A stretch of DNA of 64,000 nt from JABDLO01 sp035327565 (GTDB lineage Bacteria > Bacteroidota > Bacteroidia > Chitinophagales > Saprospiraceae): the NCBI GenBank assembly GCA_035327565.1, contig DAOLDB010000005.1, positions 53,800 through 117,799 of the forward strand, in the 5' to 3' direction. The notes under the pieces were generated by a model. That model was not told where the DNA came from, ran no database searches, and saw only the letters and a list, made by a program, of their open reading frames with translations. A program made the translations under genes and the position numbers. Shown one piece after another: positions 35,678 through 45,140 of the stretch (within the stretch, counting starts at the first letter, position 1; every line of letters starts with the position of its first letter).

Positions 35678-36436
35678 ATGTTAAAGAAGAGGATTGTTCC
35701 ATGTCTGGATATCAAAAATGGAAGGACAGTAAAAGGAATTAATTTTGTTAATCTTCGTGATGCGGGAGATCCGGTAGAATTAGCTGCAGTATACAGTGAT
35801 CACGGAGCTGATGAATTGGTATTTCTTGATATTTCTGCAAGTCAAGAAAACAGGGGTACTCTGGTCGATTTGGTCAAGCGAATATCAGAACGAATTAATA
35901 TCCCGTTCTCAGTGGGAGGAGGGATCAGTCATGCAGGGGCGGTTTACAATATTTTACAAAATGGAGCCGATAAAGTGAGTGTCAATTCATCGGCAGTTCG
36001 CCAACCGGATCTGATTAGCGATATAGCTCAACGTTTTGGTTCTCAATGTTGTATTGTAGCTATTGATGCTAGATGGGATAGAAACCAGTGGATAGTGTAT
36101 ACACATGGTGGTAAAAAACCTGTTGAACGTGAATTGTTTTCATGGGCATTGGAAGCCCAGGAACGGGGTGCCGGAGAAATTCTGTTCACATCTATGGATC
36201 ATGATGGTACCCGCAATGGATTTGCCGTGGAGGCGCTTTCAATACTGAATAAAAAATTAACCATTCCGGTCATTGCATCAGGGGGAGCAGGAAAAAGGGA
36301 ACATTTTTTGGAGGTATTTAATAAAGGAAATTCTGATGCTGCTTTGGCCGCCAGTATTTTCCATTTTGGAGAGATTGCTATTCCGGAATTGAAGGAATAT
36401 TTAAATAACAATGGAGTACCTGTACGTAGGGTTTAA
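35678..36436 (+). CDS. hisF: Imidazole glycerol phosphate synthase, cyclase subunit (HisF)
   Basis: A 252-residue TIM barrel that, with HisH-derived ammonia, converts PRFAR to IGP and AICAR. Catalytic Asp11 (RIVPCLDIKNGRTVKG) and Asp130 (CIVAIDARWD) are in place, as are FSVGGGIS and VIASGGAG for phosphate. AICAR released here feeds purine synthesis; purC is elsewhere in the window (54222). Confidence 0.96.
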   Translation: MLKKRIVPCLDIKNGRTVKGINFVNLRDAGDPVELAAVYSDHGADELVFLDISASQENRGTLVDLVKRISERINIPFSVGGGISHAGAVYNILQNGADKVSVNSSAVRQPDLISDIAQRFGSQCCIVAIDARWDRNQWIVYTHGGKKPVERELFSWALEAQERGAGEILFTSMDHDGTRNGFAVEALSILNKKLTIPVIASGGAGKREHFLEVFNKGNSDAALAASIFHFGEIAIPELKEYLNNNGVPVRRV

Positions 36437-36463
36437 AATACTCATGATTGAAATTCATTGAAG

Positions 36464-37075
36464 ATGATTGATATTGAAAGCATAAATTTTAATAAATCCG
36501 CTGGGTTGGTACCTGCGATTATCACAGATGCGAATACAGGTTCCGTGCTTATGTTGGGCTACATGAATAAAGAGTCCCTTCAAATGACATTGGATACCGG
36601 TCTGATTACTTTTTTTTCCAGATCTAAGAACAGGATGTGGCAAAAAGGGGAAGAGAGCGGCAATGTACTCCATTTGAAAAATATTAAACTGGATTGCGAC
36701 AAGGATACTTTATTAATCGATGCAGACCCTGCCGGTCCGGTATGTCATCAAGGCACTTTCACTTGCTGGGGAGAAGAGAATAATTCAGTAAACATAGGCT
36801 TTTTGCTGCATTTGCAAAATATAATTCAAGAAAGAGCAGTTAATAAAAGCAACACTTCCTATACGGCTACCTTATTGGGATCAGGTATTCAAAAAGTGGC
36901 TCAAAAGGTGGGCGAAGAGGCAGTAGAAGTAGTGATTGAAGCAATGGGCGACAAATCTGACAGGTTTTTGGATGAATGCGCCGACTTGCTTTTTCATTTT
37001 CTTATTTTACTTAAATCAAAAAATCAAACACTTCAAGATGTGGTCCAAATTCTTCAACAGAGACACAGTAAATAA
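36464..37075 (+). CDS. hisI: Bifunctional PR-AMP cyclohydrolase / PR-ATP pyrophosphatase (HisIE)
   Basis: A fusion of HisI (about residues 1-110) and HisE (about 115-203), catalysing steps 2 and 3 of histidine synthesis. HisI marks are GYMNKESLQMTLDTG, FFSRSKNRMWQKGEESGN and the zinc cysteines in KLDCDKDTLL and GPVCHQGTFTCWG. HisE marks are VGEEAVEVVIEAMGD and DECADLLFHFLILL. The open frame starts at a TTG two codons earlier; ATG 36464 is preferred. It is the last his gene: with this one, all activities from PRPP to histidine are encoded in the cluster. Confidence 0.95.
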   Translation: MIDIESINFNKSAGLVPAIITDANTGSVLMLGYMNKESLQMTLDTGLITFFSRSKNRMWQKGEESGNVLHLKNIKLDCDKDTLLIDADPAGPVCHQGTFTCWGEENNSVNIGFLLHLQNIIQERAVNKSNTSYTATLLGSGIQKVAQKVGEEAVEVVIEAMGDKSDRFLDECADLLFHFLILLKSKNQTLQDVVQILQQRHSK

Positions 37076-37967
37076 TATTAATAACTCGGTTCCAGTCTCT
37101 ATTTTCTTATTCTTGTTCCTTGTATTCCATTCAAACCTCACAGCACAGGCAGAATATGAAGCCGATATAAAAAAATGGAGAAAAGACAGACTGGAAAAAC
37201 TGACGGCTCCAGTTAGTTGGACTTCACTCATTGGCCTTCATTGGTTGCATGATGGAATTTTTACAGTAGGGAATGGCGAAAGGGATGATGTCATCATTCG
37301 AGATGATGAATTAGATGAAAATATGTTCATGATAGGTACACGCGATGGAGAATTTAAAGTGTTTGAATTGAAGAATTCGGTTCTGAAGGATGAGGAGGGG
37401 AAAGTTTTAGAAGGAGGAGACTATTTGATAATCAACAAAAAATACCAATTCGGTAAATATTTTTTTACTTTGATCCAACGGGGTGATAAATATGGAATGA
37501 GAATTTGGGATACCCAATCACCTATCCGTTTTAAATATACGGAATTGCCATATTATCCGGTGGATCAAAAGTGGATTGTTAAGGGGAAAGCTATTCCACA
37601 GTCAAATATGACTATTTCAGTGAAAAATATTATGGGAATGGAGATTGAACAAAAAGTGGCGGCTTTGGTAGAAGCTAAAGTAGGTAAAGATAAATTTGAA
37701 TTTAGAGTATTTGAAGATGATGGTCGCTACTATATGGTATTTGGAGATCTCACTAATGGAAATACTACCTATGGGGGGGGACGATATGTTTATTTCGATA
37801 AAGAAGATCATAAAGGCAATGTGACCATTGACTTTAATAAATCCTATACACCTCCATGCGGCTTTTCGCAATACACAACCTGCTTTCTTCCTCTTCCTGA
37901 GAACCGTTTTTCATTTGAAGTCAGAGCCGGTGAAATATTTATGGATGAGGATGGGGTGAGTCAATAA
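37038..37967 (+). CDS. DUF1684 family exported protein
   Basis: About 309 residues of the DUF1684 family, whose function is not established. The family core is clear: ADIKKWRKDRLEKLTAPVSW then TSLIGLHWLHDG at the N-terminus, and FGDLTNGNTTYGGGRYV followed by PPCGFSQYTTCFLPLPENR at the C-terminus. A hydrophobic stretch at about residues 17-36 (VPVSIFLFLFLVFHSNLTAQ) looks like a signal peptide. The open frame begins at 36936; ATG 37038 places the signal peptide best. This start lies inside hisIE in another frame (38-bp overlap), suggesting translation coupled to the his operon. The 3' end overlaps the convergent ABC-F gene by 29 bp. Confidence 0.8.
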   Translation: MWSKFFNRDTVNNINNSVPVSIFLFLFLVFHSNLTAQAEYEADIKKWRKDRLEKLTAPVSWTSLIGLHWLHDGIFTVGNGERDDVIIRDDELDENMFMIGTRDGEFKVFELKNSVLKDEEGKVLEGGDYLIINKKYQFGKYFFTLIQRGDKYGMRIWDTQSPIRFKYTELPYYPVDQKWIVKGKAIPQSNMTISVKNIMGMEIEQKVAALVEAKVGKDKFEFRVFEDDGRYYMVFGDLTNGNTTYGGGRYVYFDKEDHKGNVTIDFNKSYTPPCGFSQYTTCFLPLPENRFSFEVRAGEIFMDEDGVSQ

Positions 37968-39807
37968 TTTCTGCCAATTCTATCCAACGGAGTTCTGCTT
38001 CCTCCAGGGAGGAAATTATGCCTTCCAGTTCAATGGACATTTCCCCGATTCGTGTGATATCTATGTCAGGATTGAGAAAGAATTGATTGATTTCTGATTT
38101 TCTTTGCTCAAGGTTTTCAATTTCTTTTTCAATTTTGCGCAATTCTTTTCTTTCCTGTTCAAATGACCGGGTACGGGGATCGATAGCTTTTTTTTCAACT
38201 TTTGGTTTGTCAAATGCTTTGATTTGGAAACTTTTATAATCAAGGTACTCTGAATAGGTTCCGTTAAAATCTCTAATTTCACCATCCCCCTCCATGATAA
38301 AAAGGTGGTCTGTCAGTTTGTCCATAAAATATCGGTCATGAGTGACAATGACCAAAACTCCTTTATAGGAATCAAGAAAATCCTCTAAAACGTTGAGTGT
38401 AATGATGTCCAGATCATTGGTGGGTTCATCCAGGATCAAAAAATTTGGATTTTTTATTAAAATGGTAAGCAAATGCAATCTTCTTTTCTCTCCACCACTT
38501 AATTGACTGACATACACTTGCTGCTGAGAGCGCGGGAAGAGGAATCGTTCCAATAAAGACTCTGCCGTTAATTTCATGCCTTTCTCCAAAGGTATATATT
38601 CAGCAATATCCCGAACCACATCTATCACTCTTTTGTGATCTGCATTTTTCAAACCCTCCTGCGTGTAATAACCAAATTCAATGGTTTCTCCTGTGACCAC
38701 TTTACCTTGGTCCGGCTCAATCCTTCCGGTAATTAAATCCAATAATGTGCTTTTACCTGAACCATTGGGACCTATAATGCCCACTCTTTCATTTTTTTTG
38801 AATTTGTAAGAAAATCCCTTAAGAATTATTTTGTCACTATAAGATTTTCCCACATTGTGCAATTCGAGGATTTTGCTCCCAAGACGAGTTGATTGTATAA
38901 TGAATTCAGGAGTTTCTTGTGCATTTCGGCGTGAAGCGCCTTCTTTGATGACTTCAAAATTGTCAATTCTGGATTTGGCTTTGGTAGTTCTGGCTTTAGG
39001 TTGCCTTCTGATCCACTCCAATTCACGGACATACATTCTTTGGGTTTTAAGAAGCTGGGTTTCTTCATTGGCTATTCGCAGCGCTCTTTTTTCCAGATAT
39101 TGGGAGTAATTGCCATTGTACATATGGAGTTGACCGTTTTGCAGTTCGATGATCGTATTGCATATACGTTCAAGAAAATAGCGATCGTGCGTTACCATGA
39201 AAAGGGTCAACCGGCTCTGGGACAGGTAATCTTCGAGCCATTCGATCATATCCATATCCAGATGGTTGGTGGGTTCGTCCAGAATCAGAAAATCCGGCTC
39301 CTCTATCAGTATTTTTGCTAATGCCACTCTCTTAGCCTGACCTCCTGATAATTCCCCCATTTTCTGGTCCAGTTGATGAATGGATAACTTGCTGAGAACT
39401 TCCTTAATATGAGCATCCAGATTCCAGGCCTTGAGATCTTCAATATGGTTCATTTGCTTATGGGCTTCTTCATGGTCACCCATCAGAACGGCAAATTCGT
39501 ACTTTCTTAAAGCAGTGATGGCCGAATTGTCGGAAAGGTATACGGTATCAAGTACAGTCAGATGGTTATCGAAAACCGGTTCCTGATCTAAAAAGGCGAT
39601 CTTGATGTCTTTAGCAAAAATGAGTTTGGCTTTTTCACCCTCTATACCTTCTTTTCCGGCAATGATCCTGAGAAAGGTCGATTTACCACTTCCGTTTTTT
39701 GCGATCAATGCAATTTTATCTCCTTTGGAAATAGTAAGAGAAATATTAGAAAACAGGAGTTTTTCTCCATATGATTTGCTGATATTTTCGGCATGTAGGA
39801 ATTGCAT
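37939..39807 (-). CDS. ABC-F family ATPase (Uup-like)
   Basis: A 622-residue cytosolic protein with two ABC ATPase modules and no membrane domain. Walker A motifs are AKNGSGKSTF and GPNGSGKSTL; signatures are LSGGQAKRVALAKI and LSGGEKRRLHLLTI; Walker B motifs are FLILDEPTNHLDMD and FLILDEPTNDLDII. The inter-domain linker is charged, and a C-terminal coiled coil (about residues 540-610) is present, as in Uup. ABC-F proteins act on ribosomes or nucleic acids rather than transporting. It is a single gene; a TATCTTTG -7-like box is read on the minus strand at 39854-39847. Confidence 0.9.
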   Translation of the reverse strand: MQFLHAENISKSYGEKLLFSNISLTISKGDKIALIAKNGSGKSTFLRIIAGKEGIEGEKAKLIFAKDIKIAFLDQEPVFDNHLTVLDTVYLSDNSAITALRKYEFAVLMGDHEEAHKQMNHIEDLKAWNLDAHIKEVLSKLSIHQLDQKMGELSGGQAKRVALAKILIEEPDFLILDEPTNHLDMDMIEWLEDYLSQSRLTLFMVTHDRYFLERICNTIIELQNGQLHMYNGNYSQYLEKRALRIANEETQLLKTQRMYVRELEWIRRQPKARTTKAKSRIDNFEVIKEGASRRNAQETPEFIIQSTRLGSKILELHNVGKSYSDKIILKGFSYKFKKNERVGIIGPNGSGKSTLLDLITGRIEPDQGKVVTGETIEFGYYTQEGLKNADHKRVIDVVRDIAEYIPLEKGMKLTAESLLERFLFPRSQQQVYVSQLSGGEKRRLHLLTILIKNPNFLILDEPTNDLDIITLNVLEDFLDSYKGVLVIVTHDRYFMDKLTDHLFIMEGDGEIRDFNGTYSEYLDYKSFQIKAFDKPKVEKKAIDPRTRSFEQERKELRKIEKEIENLEQRKSEINQFFLNPDIDITRIGEMSIELEGIISSLEEAELRWIELAEIIDSPHPHP

Positions 39808-40993
39808 AAAAGAAACATTAAGACACTAAGCGTAATTGATAAAACCACAAAGATAATGTAAGAAGCGAAAGTGTGCCGGAAGGTTTTTTTATAATTAATG
39901 ATAGTATTACATGTTATGTTCTCACAAGAACAAAAGCTCAGTGTCGTAATAATTGCTTTAAGAAAAAGCTTCCTTTCCTTAAAGCATTCAATTTATTTAT
40001 TTTTAAACTACAAACTTCCATAGGTAAATAATGTCAGATACATCATATTTTCAAAATACATAAATCATCCAAAATGATTAGGAACCAAAGCCCCTCGACA
40101 AACGCGTATATGCGAAGACCTTAAATCAATAGGGGTTATGGTTGGAAAAGAAAGGTGGATATTCTTTCAGGCAGTAAATTAGCAGGTGGACCTCCCAAAT
40201 CATGAGGTACTGATTGTTTAGTTTTTGTAGGCCTTAGTTTTTTTTGTTTTTTGAATTTACAAAATAAATATCATCAAGCGAATTGATATTTATGGGACAG
40301 ATGTGATGAACACCTACTGCAATCATTGAAGTGATACTAAAAACTGTAGTTCGGAGTAAGGATATTAAAATTACCAGACTGCATTAAGTTTAGCCTCATC
40401 AATAAGTTTATCTACTTTTTGTATAATCCTTCAATAGTTTACCAGTGAACCCGGTCACAGTATACCATACATTTATTGAGAATAATTTATTTCAAAATTA
40501 TAGAATAATTAATCATCTATTTTTTTCTAGTCCCAAAGTTTTCCTTGCATGAGATTACAGTTTGAATAAATATGATAGGGCTAAGTACCCTTTTTGGTAA
40601 AGGTATTTCTATCTAAATGCAAAAATCATATACTTGAAATATGAGATATTATGAAAATACATCTAAAAATTCATTTCGTCGAATTACTTGATCTATTTTG
40701 ATTCAAAATGAACTCATTCAATATATGTTTAATGCGGTAATATTTGTTTGATTTGCAATATTCTGAAACTTTAGAATTTACTAAAGATTTAGGAGAAATC
40801 AAAATATGAGGGACACCCTGTTATGATGAATGGGAAACAGAGCAATGGGTAATTAATACTGTTGCTTTTGTTTGTATAACCCAAACTGGAGGGTCAACAT
40901 CGATTGCATGTGCGTTTTTATGGGAGATTGCGTCAGTTAAGTATAATGCTCAAATTGTAAAGTGTTTACGTGAAAAATACTAATAAATCAACT
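39808..40993. other. Long gene-poor AT-rich region
   Basis: Nearly 1.2 kb with stops in all frames and no RNA gene that I recognise. The left end holds the -7-like box of the ABC-F gene (39847-39854). The remainder resembles eroded sequence between the ABC-F gene and a decayed lipoprotein gene. Confidence 0.45.
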
Positions 40994-41365
40994 ATGAAAA
41001 TAAATAGAATACTTATTTCGCCATTCTATTTGTGGTAGTTATATCTTGCCAATCCGCTCAGGATAACATCGCTGAAACTTTGGCAGCTGATGCATTCTAT
41101 CATGAATATAATTCCACCATCAAAAAAGTTGGCATTTTTGATGGTAAAGCGCAATGTATTCATTGGAGAAGAACATAAACTTCCTGAAAATTTAAGCTAT
41201 TGTGATTTTGATCCAGCTGAATATGATTTAATTAAAAGGGCGGACATATATTTTAGTCTTCATTGTCAATTGGATGCATGGGTCGAATTGCTCCATCAAA
41301 AGTATAATTACCGGACATTTGACGATAGCATTGAAAAGGGGAAGCCTGGCAGATTTATGCACTGA
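40994..41365 (+). pseudogene. Decayed lipoprotein gene, possibly rhodanese-like
   Basis: A lipoprotein start can be read across frames: ATG 40994 (MKINRILISPF), then after a one-base shift near 41025 VVVISCQSAQDNIAETLAA with a lipobox-like ISC, then after a second shift near 41120-41170 an open frame ending at 41365. That last part (LPENLSYCDFDPAEY ... YFSLHCQLDAWVELLHQ) loosely resembles the region before and after the active-site loop of a secreted rhodanese, but the loop itself is damaged. Two frameshifts in 370 bp argue for a pseudogene. The rhodanese assignment is tentative. Confidence 0.45.
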
Positions 41366-41479
41366 TATATAAAAGTTTTAACTATGATCAGCTATATGAA
41401 ATATATAAAATCAGAACCTCCAAAAAAGATCGAATTAGGTAATTGTAGGATATTTTACTTTTGAAACAGTTCTTCAGAT

Positions 41480-42409
41480 TCAGCCATCGGTGTCAGTGTA
41501 AATAACAGCCATTTTTGCAGCAAGAGCGGCATTGTTTCTGACCAATTCTATATTACTTGTCACACTGGCACCTCTGGTGAGTTGGTGGATTCTTTCCAGC
41601 AGGAATGGGGTTAATTCTTTACCTCCAATCTTCATTGTTTCTGCTTCTATCAATGCTGATTCAATCGCGGTTTGATTGGATTTATACTTAAGTTCGAAAG
41701 CTTTTGGTATAGGGTTGCAGACCAGCACTCCTCCTTTTAATCCCAGATTCCATTTGATTTGGATGGTTTTTACCAGTTCATCAATATCATCAAAAGAATG
41801 ATTTACTTTGAATCCGCTTTCCCTTCTGTAAAAAGAAGGGAAATGTTCTGATCGATAACCTAATACCGGCACACCTTGTGTTTCCAGATACTCCAGAGTA
41901 AGGCCTATGTCCAAAATGGATTTAGCACCGGCACTGACTACCGCTACATTGGTTTGTGCCAGTTCCTGCAAATCGGATGAAATATCCAATGAGGATGCTC
42001 CTCCTATATGAACACCTCCAATTCCACCCGTGGCAAAAAATTGGATTCCGGAAAGAGATGATAAAAACATGGTTGCTGAAACAGTAGTTGCCCCTGATTT
42101 TTTGACGGATAACAAAACCGGGATTTCTCTTTTGTTGCATTTAGTGATATCTCCGGATTGAGCAAGAAATTCCACTTCAGATTTTGACAGACCGATTTTA
42201 AGTTTTCCTTTAATGATCGCTATTGTGGCAGGAATAGCTCCGTTTTGTCTCACTGCCTCTTCCAAAAGTGTGGCCGTTTTCAGATTATCGGGATATGGAA
42301 GTCCATGAGCAATCAAAGTTGATTCTAAAGCAACAACGGGTCTTCTATTCTGAATGGCAGCCATTACTTCAGGATGTATTTCGAGATAGGGGAGCATTTT
42401 GTTATTCAT
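41480..42409 (-). CDS. psuG: Pseudouridine-5'-phosphate glycosidase
   Basis: A 309-residue PsuG, which reversibly cleaves the C-C bond of pseudouridine 5'-phosphate to uracil and ribose 5-phosphate. Diagnostic stretches are RRPVVALESTLIAHGLPYP, TTVSATMFLSSLSGIQFFATGGIGGVH is split by its GGIGG core, VSAGAKSILDIGLTLEYLET and RGASVTSNIELVRNNAALAA. Length matches the family (about 305-312). No kinase (psuK) gene is next to it; it stands alone in a gene-poor area, flanked by decayed or noncoding DNA on both sides. Confidence 0.93.
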   Translation of the reverse strand: MNNKMLPYLEIHPEVMAAIQNRRPVVALESTLIAHGLPYPDNLKTATLLEEAVRQNGAIPATIAIIKGKLKIGLSKSEVEFLAQSGDITKCNKREIPVLLSVKKSGATTVSATMFLSSLSGIQFFATGGIGGVHIGGASSLDISSDLQELAQTNVAVVSAGAKSILDIGLTLEYLETQGVPVLGYRSEHFPSFYRRESGFKVNHSFDDIDELVKTIQIKWNLGLKGGVLVCNPIPKAFELKYKSNQTAIESALIEAETMKIGGKELTPFLLERIHQLTRGASVTSNIELVRNNAALAAKMAVIYTDTDG

Positions 42410-43321
42410 CCATGATTAATAAAAGGTATATGAAAGAATAAAATTAACATATTTTAAAAGCACTCTGTGGATTTAATCAATCCAATATACATCAGGTATC
42501 ATAAATAGAAAATTATATAATTACAGTATACAATGGAAGAATGAACCTTATTCGTATAACTTTGATCATGTTGGCAGTCAGGATAATGTTTTTCTTATTT
42601 TCATTAATGATTACAAAGGCCATTCATATTGGATGGGTCAGATCAATATTGTCATAAGACAATGAAACCATATAATTTGACCAGATTGATTTTTAATCGA
42701 GCCTGGGTAGGAGGGATGAAACTGAGTTAAAAAATAAATTGCTTTCGTTTACTGTTGTTCAATCTATATAGGCTGATCCCTGTACTTGCATAAATATAGG
42801 TATTTTTAGCAACCCACTGATAAATAATGGGAAGTTATTAATTGAAATTAACTCACCGATTGCTCAGGGAGGAGTATTGTTTTGCCCCTGTTTTATTAGA
42901 AGTAACCGCTGGTAACACAATTAATATGTCTGTACTTAGCAGAAATTTAACCCAATTTTTTTGTAGTAGGAACCTGAGCTTATAATTTTACTTATTTAGG
43001 ACTAAATATGAAGGAAGCTCATGATCCTCCAGTCAATCCATGAAAAGTTACAATGGTCAACAACAGCGACATGGATGTTTTTGTGATGAATATTGTAAAA
43101 GGTGCATAACAAAATGGTGTACTGTAAAATTTTATTGGAGAAATAGGTGTAATACTGGAATTACTGTGTGTGGATGTAGTCCAGATATAGTTAAGAGAAT
43201 TATGGTGATTGGGCGACGGGCTTAAGACCGAAACCCAGTTATTATTGTTTTGAACCTGATACTTGAATTTTATAATGGTATTGGACAATTAAAATTAATT
43301 TCTTTGATTAGGAAAAAATTG
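42410..43321. other. Gene-poor region, possibly eroded coding sequence
   Basis: About 910 bp without an intact gene. On the plus strand around 43020-43230 one frame reads coherently for runs of 10-25 codons (for example VTMVNNSDMDVFVMNIVKGA) interrupted by several stop codons, which could be a decayed gene. No family could be assigned. Short frames on either strand here look like chance. Confidence 0.35.
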
Positions 43322-45013
43322 TCACTTGCCCAGCTTTTTAATCAATGTTTGGAAAACAAATCCCAGAATCATAACAGAAATGCAGCCGATCACATTCAAC
43401 CACAGGTAGCTGACCCAATCTATGATAAAAACTAAAATGACCAGACTCTGCGCCAGTAAAGCAGCGATGAAAACAGCATGAGAATGAATATGTTTCAGAT
43501 AAAAGGCTGTTATAAAAATACCTAAAACACTTCCATAAAAAATGGAACCCACTATATTGACTAATTGAATTAAATTTTCTGCTAACGTTCCAAAAGTGGC
43601 AAAAAGGATGGCAATAATTCCCCACATGAGCGTAAACATCCGGGAATACAGGACATCTTTTTTGTCATCTCCAATGGGTTTGAAATTTCTTTTAAAGATA
43701 TCAATGGTAGTAGTAGAGCCCAGAGCATTCAGTTCTGAAGCGGTAGAGGACATGGCTGCTGAAAAAATTACAGCTAATAATAATCCAACAAGTCCGACGG
43801 GTAAATGATGGAGTATAAAGTGAATAAATACATAATCCTTGTCATTGGTCTCCAATTTGCTGTCCACTGATGCTATGATTGACGTGGCTCTTTCTTTAAG
43901 CACTTTCTCTTCAGCATGAATCTTGTTAATATTACTGCGATATATTTCTTTAGAGATTTTATCACCGGAGTTCAGTGCTTCGGTATACATTACACTGTTT
44001 TGGTTTTTTCTTTCAACCAATAGAGCGTATTCTTCTTCAACCGATCTGAATTCGTCACCCATTTCCGACTCATATACTTTTTGAACTACTGCCTGATTAA
44101 AAAATACCGGAGATGGAGAAAACTGATAAAACACAAAAACCATCACACCTACAAGGAGTATGAAAAATTGCATGGGTACTTTCAGAAGGCCATTAAAAAT
44201 CATTCCCCATTGGCTTTCTTTTACAGATTTACCTGAAAGGTACCGTTGCACCTGAGATTGGTCTGTGCCAAAATAAGCCAATTGAATAAAAAATCCGCCT
44301 ATAATACCAGTCCATACCGTATACCTCACTTCAGGATCAAAAGAAAAATTAAGAATTTCCATCTTTTCTCCTGTACCAGCTAATTGTAGAGCATTGGCAA
44401 AACTGACATTTTCAGGTAAAAGTGAAAGGATGATGAAAAAAGCTGCAAACATGCCACCCATCATAACAAACATCTGCTGCTTTTGCGTGACGCTGACCGC
44501 TTTTGTTCCCCCCGAAACGGTATAAATGATGACCAGAGTACCTATAACAAGAATGGTTGCATTCAGGTTCCATCCAATAATGGTCGATAAAATAATGGAT
44601 GGAGCGTAAATGGTGATACCCGCTCCAAGACCACGCTGTATTAGAAAAATAAATGCCGCCAGAGAGCGTGTTTTCAGATCAAATCGCTGTTCAAGATATT
44701 CATAAGCAGTGTATACATTCAACCGCTTGTAAATAGGTATGAAAGTAATACATATGACTACCATAGCGATGGGTAGTCCAAAATAAAACTGTACAAAACC
44801 CATTCCGCTATGAAAAGCCTGGCCTGGTGTCGAAAGAAAAGTTATAGCACTGGCCTGGGTCGCCATCACGGAAAGTCCTACAGTCCACCACTTTGCTTCG
44901 GTACCCCCTAAAAAATATCCATGCAGACCTTTAGTTTTGCGGGTAACATATAGTCCATAAATTACTATGAAAGAAAGCGTTCCTCCTAATACATACCAAT
45001 CCAAAGTATTCAT
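43322..45013 (-). CDS. Sodium/solute symporter (SSS family)
   Basis: A 563-residue transporter with about 13-14 membrane helices, of the SLC5/SSS family that couples solute uptake to sodium. The hallmark LGGTEAKWWTVGLSVMATQA near the N-terminus, SGGTKAVSVTQKQQ and GTDQSQVQRYLSGKS fit the sugar/sialic-acid branch. A hydrophilic insertion of about 85 residues (KVYESEMGDEFRSVEEEYAL to TNDKDYVF, about 300-385) is typical of the Bacteroidota subset. It follows a 32-residue membrane peptide whose stop is one base from this ATG, and a PIG-L deacetylase gene. The linkage suggests uptake of a sugar that needs deacetylation. Confidence 0.88.
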   Translation of the reverse strand: MNTLDWYVLGGTLSFIVIYGLYVTRKTKGLHGYFLGGTEAKWWTVGLSVMATQASAITFLSTPGQAFHSGMGFVQFYFGLPIAMVVICITFIPIYKRLNVYTAYEYLEQRFDLKTRSLAAFIFLIQRGLGAGITIYAPSIILSTIIGWNLNATILVIGTLVIIYTVSGGTKAVSVTQKQQMFVMMGGMFAAFFIILSLLPENVSFANALQLAGTGEKMEILNFSFDPEVRYTVWTGIIGGFFIQLAYFGTDQSQVQRYLSGKSVKESQWGMIFNGLLKVPMQFFILLVGVMVFVFYQFSPSPVFFNQAVVQKVYESEMGDEFRSVEEEYALLVERKNQNSVMYTEALNSGDKISKEIYRSNINKIHAEEKVLKERATSIIASVDSKLETNDKDYVFIHFILHHLPVGLVGLLLAVIFSAAMSSTASELNALGSTTTIDIFKRNFKPIGDDKKDVLYSRMFTLMWGIIAILFATFGTLAENLIQLVNIVGSIFYGSVLGIFITAFYLKHIHSHAVFIAALLAQSLVILVFIIDWVSYLWLNVIGCISVMILGFVFQTLIKKLGK

Positions 45014-45014
45014 A

Positions 45015-45113
45015 TCAGGAGAATAAGGTCATAATAATGTAAAAGATAGCGATATATAATAAATTGGCCAGAAGAACAAGTGTATAGGAAGGTTTCCATT
45101 TTTCAAGGCTCAT
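45015..45113 (-). CDS. 32-residue membrane peptide upstream of the symporter
   Basis: A short frame from ATG at 45113 to TGA at 45015-45017, one base before the symporter ATG. The product begins MSLEKWKPSYTLVLLANLLY and is a single membrane helix with a short basic N-terminal tail (about residues 10-30 hydrophobic). It starts 27 bp after the PIG-L stop, so it fills the whole gap in the operon. Its tight spacing and clean hydrophobic design argue for a real small protein, perhaps a symporter subunit; function is inference. Confidence 0.6.
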   Translation of the reverse strand: MSLEKWKPSYTLVLLANLLYIAIFYIIMTLFS

Positions 45114-45140
45114 GGGCAAATTTTTTCTTCTGTTTATAAT

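Noticed and set aside
36936..37037. Upstream part of the DUF1684 frame
   Set aside because: It lies entirely within hisIE in another frame, and the signal peptide is best placed from ATG 37038.
43019..43288. 89-residue minus-strand frame
   Set aside because: Composition (Ser/Thr/Asn-rich, no pattern) looks like antisense of eroded sequence; no neighbour or promoter supports it.
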